From Closterium sp. Naga37s-1 (lineage: Eukaryota > Streptophyta > Zygnematophyceae > Desmidiales > Closteriaceae), in assembly GCA_947471745.1 (NCBI GenBank), contig CANJKZ010000117.1:1049001-1113000 (forward strand): a stretch of 64,000 nucleotides of DNA, in the 5' to 3' direction. Positions 1 to 10,580 of the stretch are shown here, piece by piece (within the stretch, counting starts at the first letter, position 1; every line of letters starts with the position of its first letter). The position numbers were made by a program, and so were the translations under genes. The notes beneath the pieces were generated by a model. The model did not search any database and had not been told where the DNA came from. It saw nothing but the letters and a program-made list of their open reading frames with translations.

Positions 1-1230
1 TCCGCGTCCCCACATGCTGCTCTTGACTCCCCATTCCTTCCTCCCCTTCCTCGCCCGCTCCCCCTGCTGTCCCCTCCCACGCTCGCTGCCTCTCACTCCT
101 CTATCTGCCCCCCACTTCACCCTGCTGCTCCTTTGCACCCGCCGCCAGTCTACCCGCACTGCCTGCGGCGCTTGCGGCGTCAAGGCGAAGCAGCCCCAAG
201 AAGGAGTAGAAGGCCGGCACGGGTGCTGCGAGGCTGACTTGGGCGGGCGGCGGTATGGAGTGGCGCGACAGGGAGAGCAAGGGGTGGGAGGAGGGACACG
301 GGGAAATAGGGAGGAAGGGGAAGCGGGAAGGAAGGGCAAGAAAAGGGGGGGTGGGGGGGGAGAAGGAAGGTGAGATTAGGGCAGTGGGGGCGGAGAGAGG
401 GGTTGGGAGGTGCAGCACGAGTGCGGCTGCCCCTCTCCCTTGCGCTCTTTTCTTCCCCCTCCCCATCATCCTTTCCCATCCCCCTCATCTTCCCGCTCGT
501 CCACCAGCCACCGCCGTGCCTCAGTCGCCGCCGCCTCCCATGCCTTCTCGCCCTCCCCCTCGCTCGAACAAGTTGCCAAAGGACAAGGAGCCGATGGAGG
601 AGTGACGGTGCCAAGCACGCTGCACTCCTCGGTGCCGCTATGCCTAAGCTGGCAGCGCTGGGATTATAACGCCTCGCTACCCACTGGGTCAAAAAGAGGG
701 TTATATTTGAGGCGCAGTGGAGGCACTCAACCTTTATGTGTAAGCCCCACAGGCGTTACAAACGTCCCCCCCTGGAGCCAACGCCCTCGTTGGGAACGGA
801 GTCGGCCCTCGCAAGGACCTCGCAAGGATGGAGAGCACGGATCAGAATGGGAAGCTTGGACGTCTTTATGCGCAGCGACTGGAATGGGGAGCAGAATGCG
901 GGACGCGAGGAGGCAAGGGGCTTTCGAGGCGCAAAAAAAAACGGGATGGGGAATGGAGTGAGTGGTGCGGGGAAGAATCTTGTCGGATCGACTTACGCGC
1001 ACACTGAACCCCCCCCCTGCCTCTAACCCCCCCCTCCTCTCCCCTTCAGAAATGACGATTTCCTATCCTACCTGCAGCAAGGTTTTCATTGGATCGATCT
1101 ACTCGCACATCGATTATCCCCCCCTCTTTCCCCCTCGCGTGCAAGCCTGCGCCTCAACGGATCAACCCACGGGCAGTTATCTCCTAATGCGAGCAATAGA
1201 GTGAACCCAGTTCGAGTGAGTGAACTCAGT
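1..1230. other. No gene recognised; low-complexity GC- and purine-rich DNA
   Basis: Several overlapping open frames of about 100-180 codons exist on both strands, but they are rich in Pro, Arg, Gly and Ser and have no recognisable domain. A possible short terminal exon ends near 605: a CAG preceded by pyrimidines near 525 is followed by a Pro-rich stretch ending KDKEPMEE and a stop. That is too little to call a gene. Confidence 0.5.
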
Positions 1231-1505
1231 GCGACAGACCCTGGCACGACGGACTTCAGCGTTACAGACCCCACTGCGACTGACCCCACTGCGACTGCGA
1301 CATGCCTCAGCGACAGACCCCCAGTGCGTCAGACCTCGATGCGACAGACCCAGGTGCGACAGACCCAGGTGCGACAGACCCAGGTGCGACAGACCCAGGT
1401 GCGACAGACCTGCGACAGACCCAGGTGCGACAGACCCAGGTGCGACAGACCCAGGTGCGACAGACCCCAGTGCGACAAACGGCAGTGCGACATACTTTAG
1501 TGTGA
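1230..1505. repeat. 15-bp tandem array (GCGACAGACCCAGGT)
   Basis: Between about 1340 and 1480 the unit GCGACAGACCCAGGT is repeated nearly perfectly. Degenerate copies (GCGACAGACCCTGGC, GCGACTGACCCCACT) run upstream from about 1230. Because 15 is a multiple of three, several frames stay open on both strands and give five-residue peptide repeats such as DRPRC or ATDPG. These are products of the repeat, not evidence of coding. Confidence 0.9.
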
Positions 1506-1744
1506 CAGACGTCATGGATCCAGCGCGCTGCCTTGTGTGGAGCAACAGTCGCATCGCCATGCCGAAGTTCTTCCAATGAGGAGCGCAAAATCAAGACGGA
1601 AAGGGTGATCACTAGGCAATTGATACGTCATCACCTGGCAATCGGAGTACTCGCTGTGCTTAAAGCGACGTCGCACTTTGACGTGTAAAACAATGGAGCA
1701 CAGATGTTGAATACAGTTTCATCGGCAAGCGTCAACAGCTGACC

Positions 1745-1826
1745 CGTGCTCAGCAGGATTCGAACCTGCGCGGGCAGAGCCCAACAGATTTCGAGTCTGT
1801 CCCGATAACCACTCCGGCATGAGCAC
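1745..1826 (-). tRNA. trnS-CGA: tRNA-Ser(CGA)
   Basis: The minus strand folds as a class II tRNA of 82 nt. The acceptor halves GTGCTCA (1820-1826) and TGAGCAC (1746-1752) pair perfectly, with discriminator G at 1745. The anticodon stem-loop CAGA-CTCGAAA-TCTG places anticodon CGA at 1791-1793. A long GC-rich variable arm (TGGGCTCTGCCCGC) follows, as expected for serine. The T arm GCAGG-TTCGAAT-CCTGC is perfect. No intron and no encoded CCA are seen, as is usual for a nuclear gene. The internal A box (GCCGGAGTGG) and B box (GGTTCGAATCC) are intact, so it should be transcribed by RNA polymerase III and decode UCG codons. It is the clearest intact gene in the window. Confidence 0.96.
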
Positions 1827-1873
1827 ATCTTTCTGTGAAAACAGGAGCACAACCTGGTTTGACGAGTCGTAGC

Positions 1874-2180
1874 AGCCCCACCTAGCCTTGCCTCATCCAT
1901 AATCTGCTCGTGACCCACTATTGACTCACAAGTATCAAACAGCCCAGCCCATCACCCCTCACTCACTCCCGAATCACCTCCGCCCTCTGCTTGTCACTCC
2001 TACAAAACCGCCACGGGGCACCCAGCAGCCCCCCCCTAGCTTCGCCTCACCCGTGATCTACGAGTGACACACAAGCATCATACAGCCCAGCCCACAACCC
2101 CTCACTCCCTCTAAACGCACCTCCTTCTCCTTTTGCTCGTCTGTCCTTAAAAACCGCCACGGGACACCCAACAGCCCCCC
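1874..2180 (-). repeat. Tandem duplication of an exon-like module of about 150 bp
   Basis: Two adjacent copies (about 1874-2027 and 2028-2180) share blocks such as CATCATACAGCCCAGCCCA and AAAACCGCCACGGGGCACCC. Read on the minus strand, each can encode a similar peptide: one copy gives LLGVPWRFLRTDEQKEKEV and the other LLGAPWRFCRSDKQR. A further partial copy (REWLQEKLGG) is at about 2185-2230. A related stretch on the plus strand lies near 60830-60900. I do not recognise the protein; it may be a decayed, repeatedly duplicated exon. Confidence 0.6.
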
Positions 2181-2229
2181 CCCCAGCTTCTCCTGCAGCC
2201 ACTCACGCAGTTCCGCCACTTCAGCAGCC

Positions 2230-4300
2230 TCTGCTTGGGTGAGCGGAAGACATGGGTGCCATGGGTGTGGGAGAGCCCGTGGCGCAGAAGTCGGTGCAGG
2301 AGAAGCAGGTACGAGGCTGGTGGTGGCACGAAGGGGAGAGGGGGGAAGGGTAACGCAGAGTGGCTTATGAGAGAGATGTGGGAGGCAGTGCTGTCGGAGC
2401 GCGCAGTTGGTGGGGCAAAATTCGGTGTGCGAGAAGCAGGTGCGAAGCTGGTGAGAAGCTGGTGAGAAGCTGGTGGTGGTGGAGGGGGACGGGTAGAGAA
2501 GAATGGGTGCGTTGAAAGAGGGTAACGGGCTTGAAGGGAAGGTGCGTTGCAGCCTTGGCAAGGACTGCACTCAGCAGCCCGCAGGTTTCCCGTAAACAGT
2601 GCGCCCATGTTGCAGAGGCGGGGATTGATGGGCCGGAAACCAGTGCAGGAGAAGCAGGAGCGGTGTGGACTTGGTGTTGAGGCGGGGGGAGGGTCGGGGG
2701 AGGTGCGAAAGGGGGGAGGATGGGACAGTGCGTGGGTGAGGGCAGTGCATCCCCACTGTAGTGTCTGAATCCGCGGGCCACTCATGGCATACGATAGGAG
2801 GAGCGGGTGCGTAGCTGGAAGGGGTGGGAAAAGAAAGGGGGAGGGAGAGGGTATTGGGAAGGGAGGGGATGAGCTGGGCAGTGCGCCCACACTACGAGGG
2901 GTAGGCGAAGCAGGTGCAGTGCAGAGCTGGTGGGGAGGAAGGGGAGGGAAAGGATGGAAAGACGTCATGGCTTATAAGACGGTTGTGGGAGAGAGACAGT
3001 GCTGTAGGGACGCGAACATGTGGGCTGGAAATTGGTATAGGAGAAGCGAGTGCGGAGCTGTGGGGGGGGGGGGGAGGAGGAGAACAGTGCCTGGATGAGA
3101 CGGATTCAGGGACGAGGGATGTGGGATACAGTGCCGCTGGGGCGTGTGTCTATGAGTTTGTGTGTGAAAATCAGGTGCGACGCTGGAAAGGGAAGGGGAA
3201 AAGGGGGGAAAGAGGTCAAGGGAAAGGGAACAAAGGGGAGGACGGGATTTTGCCTTTGTGAGTAATGTGTTTGTGTGGTAGGGGCAGATGTCAGGGCACA
3301 CATGCAGCTGAAAGGATGAAATGAGGGGGGTTATGCGATTGGGGGCTAGGTGGGAATCAGGGAGGTAGTTGGGGGGAGGGATAGGGGAATGAACATTACC
3401 TTGCCTACAACCACCTTCCCACCTCACCTGGCCTGCCCATCAGCTCGCATCCATCCCACAGCCACTCTCACCGACCCGACTCTGACACACTCTCCCAATT
3501 AGTCAACTGCCCCCTTGACTCGAGTGTCCCCCGAGTAACTCGAGTAATTTCTTCACTCGTCTCCCTTGCCCCCCACCGACACTCACCTTGGCAATATCCA
3601 GCCTGTTAACTTCCCCCGGGTCCCTTCCACCCATCGGTAACACCCATCGCATCACCTATGACCTCCACCCGCCCCAGCAGCAACCCCTCCTTCACCACCC
3701 CCCACTCCTTTCACAAACCCCCACTCACCGCCCCCTTGGCCAACTTTCACACGAATACCCACTCATCACCGCTCTGACCTGTTGGCGATCAATCGAGCTT
3801 GTCAACCGTACCCCGCCCCGCCATCTTCAACGCCAAACGCCAGCCCCATCAGCAGTCCCCATTCCTCGCCCCCTCGCAGAGCTGGGGTGGAAAGGGGGGG
3901 GAGAGAAAAAAGGAGAAGGGGCAGTGGCTAATGAGAGGGATGTGAGCGACAGTGCTGTAGGGGCGCGAACCTGTGGGCCGAAAGTCCCTATAGGAGAAGC
4001 AGGTGCGGAGATAAAGGGATGCGGAGAAGTGCTCTGATGAGAAGGATGCGGGGAGGAGGGAAGCGGGAGATAGTGCCAAAGAAGCGTGAGTCTGTAGGTC
4101 CGTGGTGGAGGAGCAGCGGAGCTTTGAGGGGGGAGGGGGGAGGAAGAAGGGGCGAAAGAGGGTCAAGGGGAAAGGGGGAAAGGGGGAGGAAAGGCAGTAA
4201 CTTAGTGAATAACGCGGATGTGCTGTAAGGGCAGAATTCAGGGAATCGAACTGCAGTCTGGGATATACAGATGCGCAGCTGAATGAATGGGATGGGGGGA
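2230..4300 (-). repeat. Degenerate tandem modules of about 120-150 bp (RTCFS family)
   Basis: Cores resembling GAGAAGCAGGTGCGGAGCTG recur near 2300, 2430, 2650, 2790, 2910, 3035, 3170, 3990 and 4265. Each is preceded by a block like ATGAGAGGGATGTG and CAGTGCTGTAGGGGCGCGAA. On the minus strand the best copies read like LRTCFSYRDFRPTGSRP, or CFSCTGFRPINP followed by NMGALFTGNLRAAEC. Intervening DNA is purine-rich on the plus strand, like pyrimidine-rich introns on the minus strand. Stops and frameshifts break every copy. The family recurs in the opposite orientation at about 59510-60960. Confidence 0.6.
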
Positions 4301-6605
4301 GGGTGTGACTGGGGCCTGGTTGGGAAGAAGTAATTAGAGATTGGAAAGGAAAGGAGGCTCTTGCAGGGGGGATGGGGGGATGAGCTTCACTCTTGGCCGC
4401 AACTATCTTCTCAACTCACCTATCCTGCCCATCAGCTCCCTCTACTGACACTCACAGCCATCCCACAGCCACTCGCAACGAATCCTCACCAACTCTTCAG
4501 TGACTCTCAGCAACTCCTACCTCGGCGGCAGCCAGCTATTCAATTGCCCCCTTCCCACCGTCACCCACGAGTGACTCGAGTGGTTCCTACACACATCTTC
4601 CCCGCCGCGCACCGACTTCCAACCAAGCCACTACACGATTCTAGCCTTGGCGATTTCCAGCTTGTCAACGGCCACCAACCAAGCCCCTGCCACCCATCGG
4701 TAACACCCCAGGCGTCCAAAATGGGCTCTGCCAGCCCTAGAAGCACCATCTCTCCCCCCCCCCCCCCCCTCCTTCCCTCCTTTCTTCTCTTCCCCACTTC
4801 TCCTCCCTTCCTCCCTACCCTTCTTCCCACTCTCACCCCCCCCCCTTCTTCACCACTCTCTCAAGTGACTCCCACACACACCCCTACCTCACAGAGTCCC
4901 TCAGCAACTCTCACTCACCTTCGTCATGCAAGTCCATCCGACGCCACAAGAGCAGTAGACATGCTGAAGTGGCACTTGTGAGAAGGCATGAGAAGCCCGG
5001 GATCTGGATCGTACTTCTCCATGTGTGCTTTCGACCTCAACTATCCAGACCTGTGGGGAGGCGGGAGCAGAGAAGCGGGGATTGACGACAAGATGAGCGG
5101 AAAAAGGGGGAGGGTAGAGGGTGACGTGGGGGAAGGGGGAAGAGGCAGAATGGGAGAGAGAAGGTGGAGCATTGGATAGGGACAGGGGAGGACAGGGAAC
5201 CAATAGCAGCGGCAGTAACTGTTGCTACACGTGGATGGCACAATGACGCCAACAGGCTGTGCCACGTGGCATGCGACAACTGTATCTGTCCGATCTTCCC
5301 CGCACCATCATCCTTTCGCCTTGCTTTATGCATCATGACATGTCCAATGAACCATATCTGTCACGTCAGTGGTACATAGATCTAATCAAAGCACCGGACT
5401 AAAAGTCTTGCTGCTGCGACGCCATGAAACACAGAAAGCTGCAGCTTACCGTCAGCATTACTCCATCCTTGCAACCCTCCTCACGCAATCCACGGCATCT
5501 TCGACGCCTCAGAGAAAGGCCTGAACAGGCCGAGGCGGCCTCGGTGCATACCGGCGCCTGTGCATGCGGCCGAATCGCCATCCTATCTCGGAAATCTCGT
5601 GAACGGATGCCTCGATTTGCCTGAGCAGGCAACAGGAACCGCTGAAAAAATGCTGCGAGCGATGACGTTCGGTTCGTGAGCGAAATAGGTGGAATGTTTT
5701 AGGTCGATTTGCGGATTTTCAAATCGGCGTAGTAGTTGATTCGAGCCACAGCATGGTCGATCGTGCGCGACAGCAACGCTGACTTAAGTTGCCATCTGAG
5801 TGCCAGAGGCCGAAGAGGGCGGCCCTAAACCGAGGCGCGTTAGGGACATTCGGAACTCGGAACTCGCGGCTTCTTGAAAACTTTGCGTGAATCAAATCGA
5901 GGCGTCGTGGAAGAAGCGGAACTTACTTGCGTGCCGCTAGTGGCAGAGTGTGATTGAGTCGCGCCAGCTAAGCAGATGCGTGTATGAAGAACAACATTCG
6001 CTTTACGGAAACAAAAGAAGCGATGAAAACAGTGACGCCCCCGAACCTATCCCCGCTCATGCCCTACGTCTGTAAAGGGGACTTGCATGTTGAAAGCAGC
6101 AACGACTCTGGAAAGGTGTTGTTGTAGAAGCTGGAAGCACTTCACTCGCAAGAGGATGCCTGCCGCAGCCCAAAACGTAACAAGTTTTCGCAATCGCGAG
6201 TTACTCCTCGACGTGTGTGGTTCTGGTTTCGCAAATCCACACCTCATTTTCGGCGTGTTGTTCCTTGCGAACAGGAAGCGTATGAAGTAGCTCTCGTTAC
6301 CTGGTGTATTCGTCAGGCTCGCAAAGGTTCCCAAAGAGGGTTCGGGGTGGAGAAGCCTGACGAAAGGCTTGTGCGAGCTTCGTCGATGCTATTTTCTCGA
6401 TGCTATGTTCCCATCACTGCGAGCTTTCTCCACCAGCCCACTCTTCCGTTGGGAAAATGCTAGAGGAACAGCTGGATCTGACGCGTTACTGCTAATGAGC
6501 AATAATAGAGATCCGTCTGCCATACAAAACCAGAAGTTTCACATTCACCTGCAGCACCGAATGCGCATAGCTCCTGTAGATAGGGTTTCCGTTCGTCTAG
6601 ATATC
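4301..6605. other. Intergenic DNA, no gene recognised
   Basis: This stretch holds a short poly-C run near 4750 and scattered short open frames without domain character. The last part (about 5650-6605) is upstream of F-box-like/LRR gene 1 and would contain its promoter and 5' leader. I cannot point to a specific core promoter element with confidence. Confidence 0.5.
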
Positions 6606-9116
6606 ATGCCTCGCGCATACATCAACGATCTGCCCGACGATCTGCTCATCAAGATCTTATGGCGCTCCAACGAAGAGTTCATCCCCCGCCAACCCACAAA
6701 CATTATTCATTCATCGCGTTCCGCCTTCCCTAGGCCGAACTACTCCTCCGAAAGCCCTTATGGCGAAGATTTCGACACCTCCGAATTCTACGTGCTACCG
6801 TTGTCTCTGCAGCGGAACGATAACAGGACTATTAGCACGAGCATTGCTAGAACTAGTAGTAATCCGTTGACAGCTCCTCCTGCGCTCACAGACGCGGCCT
6901 ACACTCTCCTCATCGCCTCCGTCTGCTTGCGCTGGCGCCGCCTGGCTCGCCGGCATATCTCCATGCTCCTTGTGAAGAAGAACGGCGTCGTGTCGCTCGC
7001 AGATCTCACCGCTGCGGTTGCGTGCTTCCAGAACCTCTCGCACGTGCATCTGAGCGACAACAGCGTTGAGTCCATCGACGACGCCTTCCTCGCTCACCTC
7101 GCTGTTGCGTGCCCTAAACTGGTGTCGCTCCACGTGGGAAAGGAGATTACACAGAGAAAAGGATAATCCCATAGGAAGGATGAGCACCCGGTGACCGACG
7201 CAGGCTTGGATCAACTCTTCCGTCGCTGCACTCAATTGCAGCACCTGTCGCTCTACTGCCTACATCAAAACGCCAAGCTACCATCGACTTTCTCTCAACT
7301 CAACAACCTTCACACTCTAGCTCTGACCGATAGCTCGGCTCGGGAGGCTCCCAGCTTTACCAACCTGTCTTCTCTCGCGTCTCTCTCCGTAGAGAAGGGT
7401 GACGGCTCTCCCGGTCAGTTACGGATGTCGATCTTCACTTCTCTCTCAGGACTCACCAGTCTCTCCTGCTGCAATGACGCATGGGTGACGCCTTTCCCGA
7501 TCGCACAACTTCCGTATCTGAAGTCTCTGGAGTTGGAAGCAGCAAGTCCGCGGTTCGATCTCATGTTTCCGCTCGGTCAGCCATGCAGCAGTCTGGAACG
7601 ATTGTGTCTCGGCAAGAGCGTCGAGCTCCAAAGTCTTCCTCATGCCATGGGAGAGCGCCTGCCATGTCTCCGGCAGCTGAGCATCAACGAATGTGAATCT
7701 CTCGCTCAACTGCCTGACGGGTTCGCCTCCTTCCGCGCTCTGAAGGGGTTAACAATCTCCCGGGGCAAAATGACCAACCTGCCTGGAACCTTTGGAGAGC
7801 TACCCGCTCTGACATTTTTGTCACTAGATCTGCCGGAGCTCACGCATCTCCCAGATTCGTTTCGCCTGCTCACTGCTCTCAAGATTCTGAATCTGGTCAA
7901 CTGTGCATCTCTCAGCGAACTACCTCCAAGTCTTGGCGATTTAGCAGCACTTGAATCGCTCAGCATCGTCAACTCTCGACGCTTGATGCTTTCTGAAGAC
8001 GTTGGAAATCTGACCAACCTTAAGAGTTTCCACCTGAATAGAGTTCACTCAGACCTCCCATCATCGCTCACACGGCTCTCCTCACTGACAAGCCTTCAAA
8101 TCTTTCAGAACGCCATGAGCGAGCTTCCAGAGGGCATGGGGCAGCTAAGTAACCTACGCGTGTTGTTTCTCCAATCCGATTCGTGTTTTGACAAGCTCCC
8201 AGAGTCTATCACCGATCTTGTGAGCCTTGAGATATTGAAAGCTGGCGACGTTATCAGAATGCCCAAAAGTTTGAGCAGCCTTGTAAGACTGAGAGAGTTG
8301 GAGCTGGGCAAATGCCCTCAGCTGCCAGAAGCTCTCATGACGGCGCCACCATCACTCGAGGCACTAAGCTTGGGGAGCCACCAACTACTAAGTCCCATGC
8401 TGGAAATCCCTGCACTGCCGAGGCTCAGGGAACTGAGCTTGACAAGTGTTGGCCTTCTGCGTGGTCTGGACACCAACATTGTTCTTCCTTCCCTGGAGCA
8501 CTTGCAGCTGCTGCTGCCTAGAGATGCAGAGGATCTCCCATTGCCACTAGCAGCCGTTCCCAACATCCGCACCTTGACAATCCAGAATGCTGGACGCATG
8601 TTCATGCTTCCGGATGAGGTTGGATCCCTGCTGCATCTGAGGAAGCTGTGCATAGAAAAGGCGGAAGGAATGGGAATGATACCGGGGATTACGAGGTTAC
8701 AGTAGCTGACATCCATCGAGATCCACGCTCCCAAACTTTTCCCCCTACCAGAGGGCATCGGTGCTTTATCCAGGTTGTGTGAGCTGAACCTCTCTGACTG
8801 CTCTGATTTGGATGAACTCCCCGATTCTCTCACCCGGCTTTCCTGCCTCCATTACCTGAACCTCCGCAACACTTCTATCAGCTCCTTGCCTTCCAACTTC
8901 GCTCGGCTGAGCCGGCTCAAGAATCTTGATCTGCATGGATGCAAGCGGCTGGAGTCTCTTCCTTATGGTTTCACCCAGCTCAAGATGCTGCATAGCCTGA
9001 ATATTTCAGGCTGTGACAAAGTGCTTGGTTCTAGAGGTTCACTCGATTGTGTAAACGGGATGTATGGTTTGAAGGTTAACTCTTGGGAAGATGATAATGC
9101 TTGGGATTGGGACTGA
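6606..9116 (+). pseudogene. F-box-like/LRR protein gene 1, two in-frame stop codons
   Basis: One frame runs from ATG 6606 to TGA 9116 (about 836 codons), interrupted only by TAA at 7164-7166 and TAG at 8703-8705. The N-terminus INDLPDDLLIKILW matches the core of an F-box. After an insertion of about 80 residues comes LLIASVCLRWRRLARRH, matching the second half of an F-box. Residues 190 onward form about 20 leucine-rich repeats with LP-rich spacing (for example LTFLSLDLPELTHLPDSF), ending in an acidic tail WEDDNAWDWD. Known F-box/LRR proteins are substrate receptors of SCF ubiquitin ligases; that role here is inferred from the fold. Paralogues at 22.8-24.4 kb and 53.8-56.2 kb continue straight through both stop positions: the gene 3 equivalent of LQ-stop-LTSIEIHAPKL is LQKLTNLEINAPKL. 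The stops therefore look like single-base nonsense changes, not introns. GTG at 7191 would be the only nearby restart. This is a young pseudogene, a readthrough gene or a sequence error. Confidence 0.85.
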
Positions 9117-9924
9117 AAGCATGTATGCGTGTAATTTGTCGAGTTTATGAGACGTTCACCATTTTCCAATGTTATGCATCCGTTAGCATGTACCGTATAG
9201 CTCAAGAAGCTGCATGTGCCAATCGAAAAATTGCAAACAAAAGAAAAGGAAAAAAAAATGCTGAAAAAAAAAATCAATCAATTCTCAAACCCCCTATTTT
9301 CTCACTGTTTGTCGTGCTAGGTGGGGTGGCATCTGTTGTGGGGTGCCATGCTCAAACCAGCAGGTGACTTGGCCAACATTAACTATTTACCAAGCAATCT
9401 CATCTCAATATTGGGGGGACAAGGTGGAGTGAGGCTGAGGGCAATGTGAAGGAGAGATATTGGGGGGCGGAGGAAAGGTGAAAGGGTGGCAGATAGGCTG
9501 AGGTAGGCTGAGAGCAGAGGACAGCCGGGAGGAATAGAAGCTGCCGCAAGGGATGATTTCCCTCTTTACATAACACAGATCGTGACACTTCAGCAGGCGG
9601 GCTACCTGAAGGTGGCACAGTGACAGGAAGTGCTCCTTGGCTCTGATTGCTCTTGAAATAGCAGCAGCTGCACCGACAGAAATAACCAAAGGGTTTGGTG
9701 CATAATCAGCACCAGCAGCAGCGGTTAGGGTGGCAGTAACAGAGGTGACGGCATGAACAATAGTCAACAGTGGGTGCATAGCAGTGGCGGAAGCGGAACT
9801 AGTCAACTCAGCCAAGGGGAACAGCAGCAGTAGCAAGAATTCCAGATGTGGGGGAAAAGCAGCAGCAGCAATAGAAGCCGGGGGGGAATAGCCGCAGCGG
9901 CAACACAAGCAGCACCATCAGGTG
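9117..9924. other. 3' flank of F-box-like/LRR gene 1, no other gene seen
   Basis: A-rich stretches at about 9235-9280 lie within 170 bp of the stop codon and could belong to the 3' untranslated or polyadenylation region. From about 9660 the DNA becomes rich in AGCAGC-type triplets before the satellite block begins. The minus-strand frame at 9405-9908 is alanine- and serine-rich and has no domain. Confidence 0.5.
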
Positions 9925-10580
9925 GTTGACTCATGTGGGTGGCTCAAATGGTTGACTCAGGTGGGTGGCTCAAATGGTTGACTCAGGTGGGTGGCTCAAA
10001 TGGTTGACTCAGGTGGGTGGCTCAAATGGTTGACTCAGGTGGGTGGCTCAAATGGTTGACTCAGGTGGGTGGCTCAAATGGTTGACTCAGGTGGGTGGCT
10101 CAAATGGTTGACTCAGGTGGGTGGCTCAAATGGTTGACTCAGGTGGGTGGCTCAAATGGTTGACTCAGGTGGGTGGCTCAAATGGGTGACTCAGGTGGGT
10201 GGCTCAAATGGGTGACTCAGGTGGGCGGCTCAAATGGGTGACTCAGGTGGGTGACTCAGGTGGGTGACTCAGGTGGGCGGCTCAGGTGGGCGACTCAGGT
10301 GGGTGTGTCAGGTGGGTGACTCAGGTGGGTGACTCAGGTGGTTGACTCAGGTGAGTGACTCATGTGGGTGGCTCAGGTGGGTGACTCAGGTGGGTGACTC
10401 AGGTGGGTGACTCAGGTGCGAGACTCAGGTGGAAGACTCAGGTGGGTGACTCAGGTGGGTGACTGAGCTGGGTGACTCAGGTGCTCAGGTGGGAGACTCA
10501 GGTGGGTGCCTGAAGTGTGTGACCCAGGTGGGTGACTCAGGTGGGTGAGTCAGGTGGGTGATTCAGGTGGGTGGCTCAGG
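9925..10580. repeat. 13/26-bp satellite rich in TGACTCA
   Basis: The first part (to about 10240) is about 12 copies of a 26-bp unit made of two 13-bp halves, TGACTCAGGTGGG and TGGCTCAAATGGT. It then decays into single 13-bp units, mostly TGACTCAGGTGGG, with variants such as GAGACTCAGG, up to about 10580. Each unit carries the 7-mer TGACTCA, which is the classical GCN4/AP-1-type bZIP binding site. The array joins the 15-bp satellite directly. Confidence 0.95.
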
